Assembly: GCA_902630925.1 (NCBI GenBank)
Contig: CACOWO010000001.1
Span: 85,856 to 149,855 of the forward strand
Direction: 5' to 3'
Length of the DNA: 64,000 nt
Origin: an uncultured Pelagibacteraceae bacterium
GTDB lineage: Bacteria > Pseudomonadota > Alphaproteobacteria > Pelagibacterales > Pelagibacteraceae
The notes below the pieces were generated by a model that saw only the letters and a program-made list of their open reading frames with translations, had not been told where the DNA came from and did no database searches. The translations under genes were made by a program, and so were the position numbers. This document shows positions 56,518 through 64,000 of the stretch, in pieces; the stretch's first letter is position 1, and the number at the start of each line of letters is the position of its first letter.

Positions 56518-56691
56518 ATGAAACTAAAAATACAATCAATAAAAGACTATTTTAAATCTAAAAAAGACAAAGGATTAAAACCAGTTTTTTTTAAAAAAAT
56601 TGGAGATCAAAATACATCTAGGGATGAGATGAAGAAAAATTTGATTGAAGTATTAGAGTCTCAAGGTTTTAAGATTAAAAACAAAAAATAA
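56518..56691 (+). CDS. Small basic protein of unknown function (cassette cargo)
   Basis: MKLKIQSIKDYFKSKKDKGLKPVFFKKIGDQNTSRDEMKKNLIEVLESQGFKIKNKK; AAGGAG ribosome-binding site upstream. Confidence 0.55.
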   Translation: MKLKIQSIKDYFKSKKDKGLKPVFFKKIGDQNTSRDEMKKNLIEVLESQGFKIKNKK

Positions 56692-56701
56692 ACTTTTTCA
56701 C

Positions 56702-56789
56702 TGTGCCCTATGTGTGCCCAAAGTTAAAAAAGTTGTGAATTAATAAGTGTTAACGCTAATACGCAGGGGCGTTCTGTTGCCAGGTGCCC
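56702..56789. repeat. 88-bp cassette right end, copy 2 (includes the functional ssrA 3' end at 56766)
   Basis: Direct repeat of 55095-55182. Confidence 0.95.
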
Positions 56790-57030
56790 CGGACCCCGTT
56801 ACTTAATTAACAAAGTTAATTAAGCTGCAAGTGCGTAACTTTCGTTAGCATTTGTAAATTGGCCCGTTACGTCGGAACCATCTCGTACGAAAGAATAGCC
56901 TTTAGACATCCGTCGATCCTAATTCACCCCCGTAAGTTGTAAATGGTGGAGGTGGTGGGTACTGCCCCCACGTCCGTAATGTTTATTACGAAATTCGTTT
57001 ATCGTCATAGTTGGAAAACCAACACTATTA
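56766..57030 (-). ncRNA. ssrA: tmRNA, circularly permuted two-piece alphaproteobacterial type (5' limit approximate)
   Basis: Minus strand: acceptor piece ...GTGGGGGCAGTACCCACCACCTCCACCA, short linker TTTACAACTTAC, then GGGGGTGAATTAGGATCGACGG...; GGGGGTG pairs with CACCTCC; tag frame GCT AAC GAA AGT TAC GCA CTT GCA GCT TAA = ANESYALAA; 3' GGGGCACCTGGCAACAGAACGCCCC hairpin/pseudoknot. Confidence 0.93.
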
Positions 57031-57071
57031 ATATAAAACTCTTATTAATAGATTCAATAAATTATTTCAAA

Positions 57072-58019
57072 ATGAAACTAACACCAGAACAAAAGCAAGA
57101 AATTGCAGATCAACAAGCTCAAAAAAACTCAACAAAAAGAGTTACTTCTCCAGAATTAGAAAAAATACTTTATGAGGTACTTCCAGTTTTAGATCACGGT
57201 TTTGTTCGCGTCGTAGATTATATGGGAGACGATAGTTCAATTGTTCAATCTGCCAGAGTTTCTTATGGAAAAGGAACTAAAAAGGTCTCAACAGATGAGG
57301 GATTAATTAAATATTTAATGAGACATTGGCACTCTACACCATTTGAAATGTGTGAAATCAAATATCACGTAAAACTTCCTATTTTCATTGCACGCCAATG
57401 GATTAGACATAGAACTGCAAATGTAAATGAGTATTCTGCGCGATACTCAATATTAGATAAAGAGTTTTATATTCCAGCCAAGGACCAGCTTTCGGCTCAA
57501 TCAACCTCTAACAGACAAGGTAGAGGTGATTTAATTACAGGTGAACAAGCTGATGAAGTTTTAAAAATTCTTAAAGATGATGCTACAAGAACTTATGACA
57601 ACTATGAAAAAATGCTTAATGAAAGATTTGATGGGAGTACGATAGACGAAAGCAAAGCAGGTCTAGCAAGAGAACTTGCTAGAATGAACTTAACTTTGAA
57701 TTCTTACACACAATGGTATTGGAAAACAGATCTACTAAACTTATTAAACTTTTTATTTTTAAGAGCAGACAGTCATGCCCAATATGAAATTAGAGTCTAC
57801 GCTGAAACAATGTTAGATACAGTTAAAAAATGGGTGCCAATTACTCATGCAGCATTTTTAGACTATAGAGTAGGCGCTGTTCATGTCTCTGCTAAAGGAA
57901 AAAAAGTTATTCAACAAATGGTAAAAGGTGAAAAAGTGAGCTTCGAAAGTTCTGGTCTCTCAAAGAGAGAATGGAATGAATTAATGGTATCTTTTGACTT
58001 TAAAGAAAAGATTGTTTAA
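57072..58019 (+). CDS. thyX: Flavin-dependent thymidylate synthase ThyX
   Basis: [19 protein letters not shown] (RHRxxxxxxxS motif); start at 57072, since the track start at 56943 lies within antisense ssrA. Confidence 0.95.
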   Translation: MKLTPEQKQEIADQQAQKNSTKRVTSPELEKILYEVLPVLDHGFVRVVDYMGDDSSIVQSARVSYGKGTKKVSTDEGLIKYLMRHWHSTPFEMCEIKYHVKLPIFIARQWIRHRTANVNEYSARYSILDKEFYIPAKDQLSAQSTSNRQGRGDLITGEQADEVLKILKDDATRTYDNYEKMLNERFDGSTIDESKAGLARELARMNLTLNSYTQWYWKTDLLNLLNFLFLRADSHAQYEIRVYAETMLDTVKKWVPITHAAFLDYRVGAVHVSAKGKKVIQQMVKGEKVSFESSGLSKREWNELMVSFDFKEKIV

Positions 58020-58794
58020 TTTTTTTAGCTATTTCATTAAATAATTTTGAAACTTCATGATCGGGATTGGAATGTGTTAATGGATCACCAATATCAGCTG
58101 AATTTCTCAAATCTTGATGAATTGGCAAATGGCCTAAAAATTGTTTATTAAATTCTTTTGCAGTTTTTTCTACCCCGCTTTGACCAAATATTTTATATTC
58201 TTTATTATCATCACCTTTAAAATAACTCATATTATCAATTAAACCTAAAATTTTAACACCTGTTTTATCAAACATTTGAATTCCTCTTTTGACATCCAAC
58301 AAAGCTAGATCCTGCGGAGTTGAAACAATTATAGCTCCATCAACTTTTACCTCTTGAGCAAATGTTAACTGAGTATCACCAGTTCCTGGAGGCATATCAA
58401 CAATAATGACATCTCGATCTTTCCATAAAACTTTTTGCGTCATTGTTTTGATAGCGCTGATCACCATTGGGCCCCTCCAAATCATTGGTGTTTGTTCATC
58501 AACTAAAAATCCCATGGAAATACATTGTGCATTATATTTTTCTAACGGTATCATAGCTTTACCATCCTCACTTTTTGGTTTTTCATTAAGATTTAATAAT
58601 TTAGGCAGGGAAGGTCCGTAAACATCAGCATCTAAGATACCAATTTTTAATCCAATATTCTGTAATGCGAAAGCAAGGTTAACTGCAACAGTAGACTTTC
58701 CTACACCGCCTTTAGCGCTTGAAACTAATAAAACAAACTTAGTTCCATTAATTGGAGTTTTAATAAATTGTTTCGGTGGCGGTTTTTGGCTCAT
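58000..58794 (-). CDS. mrp: Mrp/ApbC-family Fe-S cluster carrier ATPase
   Basis: [24 protein letters not shown]...[16 protein letters not shown]...[18 protein letters not shown]. Confidence 0.94.
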   Translation of the reverse strand: MSQKPPPKQFIKTPINGTKFVLLVSSAKGGVGKSTVAVNLAFALQNIGLKIGILDADVYGPSLPKLLNLNEKPKSEDGKAMIPLEKYNAQCISMGFLVDEQTPMIWRGPMVISAIKTMTQKVLWKDRDVIIVDMPPGTGDTQLTFAQEVKVDGAIIVSTPQDLALLDVKRGIQMFDKTGVKILGLIDNMSYFKGDDNKEYKIFGQSGVEKTAKEFNKQFLGHLPIHQDLRNSADIGDPLTHSNPDHEVSKLFNEIAKKIKQSFL

Positions 58795-58877
58795 CTTTCA
58801 ATTATATTAAACAATTTAGACATAATATCGCTCTTACATAACTTGTTTTTAGAGCAAAAGTCACTATATAAAGTGTC

Positions 58878-59993
58878 ATGAGTTTCAAAGACAAGATTTT
58901 TAATAATCAATCTCCTTGGGGTTCACCCCCTCCAGGAGGCGGTGGTCGTGCGCCTGGCGGAAATGGATCAGGTTCTAGACAAGATCCACCCAATCTTGAT
59001 GATATAATTAAAAATTTTCAAAAAACGATTAATAAATTTTCAGGGGGAAAATCAGGCGGCTCACGTCCAATAGTTATCGGATTATTAATTTTAGCTTTGC
59101 TTTATGTTGCAAGCGGCCTTTACAGAGTTTTACCTGATGAACAAGGTGTTGTTTTAAGATTTGGAAAATATGTGAACACTACTCAACCAGGATTACATTA
59201 TCACTTTCCAACACCATTCGAGAGAGTATTAACTCCTAAAGTTACAAAAGTTAATAGAGTTGATGTAGGTTTTAGACCTGCAAGTGATACTGGAAGATCT
59301 TCTGGAGTAGGAAATGTTCCTGAAGAAAGTTTAATGCTAACCGGTGATGAAAATATTGTAGATATAAACTATTCTGTATTCTGGGTAATAAAGGACGCTC
59401 AGAAATTTTTGTTTAATATTCAAAGTCCAATCGAAACAGTTAAAGCAGCATCAGAAACAGCTATGAGAGAAGTAATAGCAAAAAATAGAATTCAAAATAT
59501 TTTAACAGAGGGTAGATCGAAAATTGAAGTAGAAGTTCAAGAAATTACGCAGATAATTTTAGATGAATATGGCTCAGGTATACAAATCACGCAGGTTCAA
59601 ACTCAACAAGCCGACCCGCCAGAGCAAGTTATTGATGCTTTTAGAGATGTACAGGCAGCACGAGCTGATAGAGAGAGATCCAAAAATGAAGCTGAGGCTT
59701 ATGCTAATGATGTCATTCCAAGAGCACGAGGTGAAGCAGAGCAAGTTCTTCAACAAGCTGAAGCTTATAAAAAAGAAGTTGTAGCAAAGGCTGAAGGTGA
59801 AGCTAGCAGATTTTTAGCAATTTATAATGAATATAAAGATGCAAAACAAGTTACCCAAGAGAGAATGTACTTAGAGACAATGGAAAAAGTTTTAGCTGAT
59901 ATAGATAAAGTTATTATTGATAAAGAATCAGGTTCAGGTGTTGTTCCCTATTTACCTTTGCCAGAACTAAAAAAGTCAGGGAGCAATAATTAA
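58878..59993 (+). CDS. hflK: FtsH protease regulator HflK
   Basis: Gly-rich N-terminus NQSPWGSPPPGGGGR, SPFH domain; followed by hflC. Confidence 0.95.
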   Translation: MSFKDKIFNNQSPWGSPPPGGGGRAPGGNGSGSRQDPPNLDDIIKNFQKTINKFSGGKSGGSRPIVIGLLILALLYVASGLYRVLPDEQGVVLRFGKYVNTTQPGLHYHFPTPFERVLTPKVTKVNRVDVGFRPASDTGRSSGVGNVPEESLMLTGDENIVDINYSVFWVIKDAQKFLFNIQSPIETVKAASETAMREVIAKNRIQNILTEGRSKIEVEVQEITQIILDEYGSGIQITQVQTQQADPPEQVIDAFRDVQAARADRERSKNEAEAYANDVIPRARGEAEQVLQQAEAYKKEVVAKAEGEASRFLAIYNEYKDAKQVTQERMYLETMEKVLADIDKVIIDKESGSGVVPYLPLPELKKSGSNN

Positions 59994-60868
59994 TGAGAGG
60001 CATTAAACTTATAATTCCTGCAATAGTTTTAGTAGCAGTAGTAGTGTTTCAATCTTTATTTATAGTTCAAGAGATTAGCCAAGCAATAGTTCTTCAATTT
60101 GGTGACCCGAAAAAAATTGTAACTAAAGCGGGATTAAACTTTAAAATACCATTTATTCAAAACGTTGTTTATCTAGATAAAAGAATTTTAAACTTAGACA
60201 ATGATCCAGAAGAAGTAATTGCTGCAGACCAGAAAAGATTAATCGTTGATGCTTTTGCAAGGTTTAAGATTGTTGATCCTTTAAAATTTTATATCTCTGT
60301 TGGAAATGAAAGAGTTGCAAGATCAAGATTATCTACAATCATTAACTCTAGAATAAGAGGTGTATTGGGTACTCAAGAATTAGCAACTTTGTTATCTACT
60401 GATAGAGCTAGACAAATGCAAATTATTCAGTCCCAGGTAAATGAAGAAGCGCAAAATTTTGGAATTGAAATTGTAGATGTAAGAATTAAAAGAGCTGATT
60501 TACCTCCAGCGAACAGTGAAGCTATTTACAAACGAATGCAAACTGAAAGGGAGAGAGAAGCTAAAGAATTTAGAGCACAAGGAGCTGAGATTGCTCAAAA
60601 AATTAGATCAACAGCAGATAAAGACGTGACTGTAATTTTAGCTCAAGCTAATAAAAAGTCCGAGATAATGAAAGGAGAGGGAGATGGAGAAAGAAATAAA
60701 ATCTTCGCTAACGCCTTTGGACGAGATCCTCAGTTTTTTGCATTTTATCGAGCAATGCAAGCTTATGAAAAAGCTTTGATAGGTGGAGAAACTTCACTTG
60801 TATTATCTCCAGACAGCGAATTCTTTAAATTTTTTGGTAAATCTGTAAAACCAAATATAAAAAGATAA
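59993..60868 (+). CDS. hflC: FtsH protease regulator HflC
   Basis: SLFIVQEISQAIVLQFGDPKKIVTKAGLNFKIPFIQNVVYLDKRIL...SPFH domain. Confidence 0.95.
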   Translation: MRGIKLIIPAIVLVAVVVFQSLFIVQEISQAIVLQFGDPKKIVTKAGLNFKIPFIQNVVYLDKRILNLDNDPEEVIAADQKRLIVDAFARFKIVDPLKFYISVGNERVARSRLSTIINSRIRGVLGTQELATLLSTDRARQMQIIQSQVNEEAQNFGIEIVDVRIKRADLPPANSEAIYKRMQTEREREAKEFRAQGAEIAQKIRSTADKDVTVILAQANKKSEIMKGEGDGERNKIFANAFGRDPQFFAFYRAMQAYEKALIGGETSLVLSPDSEFFKFFGKSVKPNIKR

Positions 60869-60882
60869 ATAACTACATTCTT

Positions 60883-61068
60883 GTGAAAGAGCTTATTATT
60901 GCAATTGGTTTGCTTTTCTTTTTAGAAGGGCTCTTCCTTGCCATTTTCCCGTCAAGAATTAAAAATATGTTGGAATTGATCAAGAATACATCAGAAAGAA
61001 AACTAAGATCATTCGGATTGTTTTTTTTGATTATCGGCTTCTTAATAATTTGGTATATAAAAAGTTAG
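60883..61068 (+). CDS. DUF2065-type small membrane protein
   Basis: 61 aa, two TM segments, located between hflC and degP as in many proteobacteria. Confidence 0.75.
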   Translation: MKELIIAIGLLFFLEGLFLAIFPSRIKNMLELIKNTSERKLRSFGLFFLIIGFLIIWYIKS

Positions 61069-61069
61069 T

Positions 61070-62473
61070 ATGAATACTTTAAAAAAAATATTTTTCTCAT
61101 TAGTAATTTTAAACTTTTCATTAGTTCAAGCCAAAGCTGTTCCAAGCTCTTTTGCTGATTTAGCAGACAAATTAATGCCATCAGTGGTTAATATTTCAAC
61201 CACTCAAACTGTAAGAACAACAACAAATCAATTTCCTTTCCAGTTTCCTCCAGGATCTCCTTTTGGTGAAATGTTCAAAGATTTTGAGAGACCAACAGAG
61301 AGAAAAGCTTCATCTTTAGGATCTGGTTTCATAATTAAAGAAGATGGCATCGTAATAACGAATAATCATGTGATTGCTGATGCTGAAGACATTTTAATAC
61401 GAGCAGGCGATAAAGAATATAATGCAGAAGTAATAGGAGCAGACCCTTATATGGATCTTGCAGTTTTAAAAATTAAAACAAAAGATAAATTTAAACCTGT
61501 AAGCTTTGGTGACTCAAACAAAGCAAGAGTTGGTGACTGGGTGGTAGCAATTGGCAATCCTTTTGGCTTAGGTGGAACAGTAACTTCTGGAATTATTTCA
61601 GCTAGAAATAGACAAATTGGACTCACAAGGTACGAGGATTTCATACAAACCGATGCATCAATCAATCAAGGTAATTCTGGTGGACCATTATTCAATCTTA
61701 AAGGAGAAGTAATTGGAGTTAACACTGCAATTATAGCTCCAGGTCAATCAGGATCAATTGGAATTGGTTTTGCAATTCCGGCCAATGCTGCGTCCAATGT
61801 TATTGATCAATTAATAAAATTTGGTGAAACTAAAAGAGGATGGTTAGGAGTGAGGATCCAAGAAGTAACCAAAGAGATAGCGGATGTAGAAAAACTAAAA
61901 AAACCTGAGGGAGCTTTAGTTGCAAGTGTAGGACAAAATAGTCCAGCTGAAAAGGCTGGAATAAAAGCTGGCGATATTATTTTAGAGTTTGATGGAAAAA
62001 AAATAAATACAATGAAAAAACTTCCAAACGTTGTTGCTGGGACTGAAGTAGGAAAAAGCGTAGAACTAAAAATTTGGAGAAATAAAAAATTAATCTCAAA
62101 AAGATTAACTTTAGGAAGACTCGAAACATCCGAAGAATTTGAAGAGACAAAACCAAAAATTGTTAAAAAAGATATAGATATCCAAAGTTTAAAAATTGCA
62201 GTTAGAGATTTAAATGATGAAGATATTAAAAAAAGAAATTTAAACAAAAAAACTAAAGGAGTTGTAATTACTGAAATCTCTAATCGAAGCCCTTTAGCTA
62301 ATCTCTTAAGTGTAAATGATATAATAATTGAAGTACAAAAAACTTCAGTAAAAAATTCTAATGATTTAAATAAAATAGTTGATGGAATTTTTAAAAAAGG
62401 TGAAAAGACTTTATTGTTAACAATAATTAATAACAATAATAGAAGAAGATACCTTGGTGTAAAAATAAATTAA
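61070..62473 (+). CDS. degP: Do-like periplasmic serine protease (DegP/DegQ) with two PDZ domains
   Basis: GSGFIIKEDGIVITNNHVIADAEDI...YMDLAVLKI...DASINQGNSGGPLFNLKGEVIGVNTAI. Confidence 0.94.
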   Translation: MNTLKKIFFSLVILNFSLVQAKAVPSSFADLADKLMPSVVNISTTQTVRTTTNQFPFQFPPGSPFGEMFKDFERPTERKASSLGSGFIIKEDGIVITNNHVIADAEDILIRAGDKEYNAEVIGADPYMDLAVLKIKTKDKFKPVSFGDSNKARVGDWVVAIGNPFGLGGTVTSGIISARNRQIGLTRYEDFIQTDASINQGNSGGPLFNLKGEVIGVNTAIIAPGQSGSIGIGFAIPANAASNVIDQLIKFGETKRGWLGVRIQEVTKEIADVEKLKKPEGALVASVGQNSPAEKAGIKAGDIILEFDGKKINTMKKLPNVVAGTEVGKSVELKIWRNKKLISKRLTLGRLETSEEFEETKPKIVKKDIDIQSLKIAVRDLNDEDIKKRNLNKKTKGVVITEISNRSPLANLLSVNDIIIEVQKTSVKNSNDLNKIVDGIFKKGEKTLLLTIINNNNRRRYLGVKIN

Positions 62474-62475
62474 TT

Positions 62476-63393
62476 TTGTCAAAAAAAATTATTCTCTTAG
62501 CAGGACCCACAGCTTCAGGAAAATCAAAATTAGCAATTCATTTAGCAAAAAAAATAAATGGAGAAATCATAAATGCTGACAGTATGCAAATCTATAAAGA
62601 GTTTTCTATTTTATCCTCAAGACCAAGAAGGTCTGAAATAAAAAAAATCAAACATCATTTGTACGGCATAGTTTCCGTTAAAAAATATTTTTCCGCAGGC
62701 GACTGGCTCAAGGAAGTAAAAAAGACAATTCACTTATGTTTAAAGAAGAAAAAAATTCCAATTATTGTTGGAGGCACTGGCCTATATTTTAATACTATTA
62801 CGAAAGGAATAAGTAAAATTCCAGATATAGACACCAAAACGAGAAATAATGTGAGAGCTTTATTTAAAAAACTTGGATCTAAAAAGTTTTATGAGAAACT
62901 TTTAGAGCTAGATCCTAAGGTTAAAAATAGAATTAATCCAAAAGACTCCCAAAGGATACAAAGAGCCTATGAAGTAAAACTTAAAACGAAAAAGTCTTTA
63001 TTTGACTGGTTCACTAAAACGAAATCAGATTTTTTAGATTTCGATTTAAGAAAGGTTTTTATTGACACCCCAAGAATGGATCTACTTCCAAATATTTCAA
63101 AAAGAACAGAACTTATGTTTAAAGAAAATTGCTTAAAAGAGGTTATAAAATTTAACACAATGAGGTTAAATAAAAGCCTATCAGCCAATAAATTGATAGG
63201 AGTTCAAGAAATTAATCAATTTATTAAAAAAAAAATCTCATTAGATGAATGTAAGGAGCTTATCAATATCAAGACAAGACAGTACGCAAAAAGACAAAAT
63301 ACATGGGCTCGGGGACATATGAAGAATTGGAATAAGCTATATTCTAAAAATTTCTCTATTCTTTTGAAAAAAACATTAAAAGTCGTCAGCTAA
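62476..63393 (+). CDS. miaA: tRNA dimethylallyltransferase
   Basis: IILLAGPTASGKSKLAIHLAKKINGEIINADSMQIYKEFSILSSRP; likely TTG start. Confidence 0.95.
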   Translation: MSKKIILLAGPTASGKSKLAIHLAKKINGEIINADSMQIYKEFSILSSRPRRSEIKKIKHHLYGIVSVKKYFSAGDWLKEVKKTIHLCLKKKKIPIIVGGTGLYFNTITKGISKIPDIDTKTRNNVRALFKKLGSKKFYEKLLELDPKVKNRINPKDSQRIQRAYEVKLKTKKSLFDWFTKTKSDFLDFDLRKVFIDTPRMDLLPNISKRTELMFKENCLKEVIKFNTMRLNKSLSANKLIGVQEINQFIKKKISLDECKELINIKTRQYAKRQNTWARGHMKNWNKLYSKNFSILLKKTLKVVS

Positions 63394-63396
63394 AAC

Positions 63397-63424
63397 TTGA
63401 CGGTTGGTATTTCTAGGCTAGATT
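63397..63424 (+). promoter_or_regulatory. Possible promoter of ilvB
   Basis: TTGACG, 16-nt spacer, TAGATT; ATG at 63431. Confidence 0.35.
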
Positions 63425-63430
63425 GTATGA

Positions 63431-64000
63431 ATGCCAAAATTATTCAGTGGAGCAGAAATAGTATTTAAAGCATTGGAAGACCAAAAAGTTGAATATATTT
63501 TTGGTTATCCTGGGGGAGCCGTGCTTCCAATTTATGATGAATTAAAAAATCATAAATCAATCAAACATATTTTAGCGAGACATGAACAAGGCGCAGGTCA
63601 CGCTGCAGAAGGTTACGCAAGATCAAGCGGCAAGCCAGGAGTTTTATTAGTTACATCAGGTCCAGGAGCAACGAATGCAGTTACAGCTTTGACGGATGCT
63701 TATATGGACTCTATTCCTGTAGTTTGTATTTCTGGACAGGTTCCGACTCACTTGATTGGAACAGATGCATTTCAAGAATGTGACACAACAGGAATCACTA
63801 GACCATGTACAAAACATAATTGGTTAGTGAAAGATGTTAATGATCTAGCAGATATCATGAGTCAAGCTTTTAAAATTGCAACAACAGGTCGACCCGGACC
63901 AGTTTTGGTTGATATTCCTAAAGATATTCAATTTAACAAAGGTATTTATAAAGTAAGTAAAAATAAATTAGAAAAAAAATTGAATGGAGCTTTGTCTAAT
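63431..64000 (+). CDS. ilvB: Acetolactate synthase large subunit, N-terminal part (runs off window end)
   Basis: [104 protein letters not shown]. Confidence 0.95.
   Translation, partial: MPKLFSGAEIVFKALEDQKVEYIFGYPGGAVLPIYDELKNHKSIKHILARHEQGAGHAAEGYARSSGKPGVLLVTSGPGATNAVTALTDAYMDSIPVVCISGQVPTHLIGTDAFQECDTTGITRPCTKHNWLVKDVNDLADIMSQAFKIATTGRPGPVLVDIPKDIQFNKGIYKVSKNKLEKKLNGALSN

Noticed and set aside
52906-56790. CRISPR array interpretation of the regularly repeated 25-bp element
   Set aside because: Spacing is irregular (179-1556 bp), the spaces contain genes, no cas genes are seen, and the repeat is explained as the ssrA 3' end.
52906-56790. Classical integron (intI/attC) interpretation
   Set aside because: No integron integrase and no attC-like R'/R'' sites; the repeat derives from tmRNA, so only an analogy holds.
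56943-57071. N-terminal extension of thyX ([14 protein letters not shown]...)
   Set aside because: It is the antisense of the tmRNA acceptor piece; the ThyX start is better placed at 57072.
61807-62436. 209-aa minus-strand ORF opposite degP
   Set aside because: Antisense of a well-supported protease gene; Phe/Leu/Ser-rich composition typical of the reverse strand of AT-rich Lys-rich genes.

Overview
AT-rich, densely packed 64-kb bacterial chromosome segment. Gene content, overlapping ORFs and very short intergenic gaps suggest a streamlined alphaproteobacterium of the SAR11/Pelagibacterales type (inference). Most of the window is core genome: an EnvZ/OmpR-like two-component system, ilvE, pgsA, uvrC/uvrB, aspC, trxB, carB/carA, dnaG, rpoD, tRNA-Ile2(CAU), mlaC/mlaA, ampD and RNase P RNA. 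A rearranged division/cell-wall (dcw) cluster follows: mraZ-ftsZ-rsmH-ftsL-ftsI-murE/murF fusion-mraY-murD-ftsW-murG-murC-murB-ddl-ftsQ-ftsA-like-lpxC-bamD-ligA. Then come pepP, uvrD, an asmA-like gene, fumC, thyX, mrp, hflK/hflC, degP-like, miaA and the start of ilvB. The exception is about 52.9-56.8 kb. Six copies of a ~25-bp sequence, identical or near-identical to the 3' end of the circularly permuted minus-strand tmRNA gene (ssrA), punctuate a series of small gene cassettes lying downstream of that 3' end. Two cassettes share both a ~123-bp left end (core plus a sigma70-like promoter placed 5-7 nt before the start codon) and an 88-bp right end, yet carry unrelated cargo: membrane/lipoproteins in one, and an Mrr-like nuclease plus TerB-like protein in the other. 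A third cassette has a diverged copy of the same left end. No integrase is visible in the window. This looks like a tmRNA-anchored, accreting cassette array, probably mobilised in trans, and is the best candidate for an undescribed system here. Secondary points of interest are a degenerate FtsA-like protein that appears to lack its ATP-binding motifs, ftsZ relocated next to mraZ, a MurE-MurF fusion, and a three-box MraZ operator.
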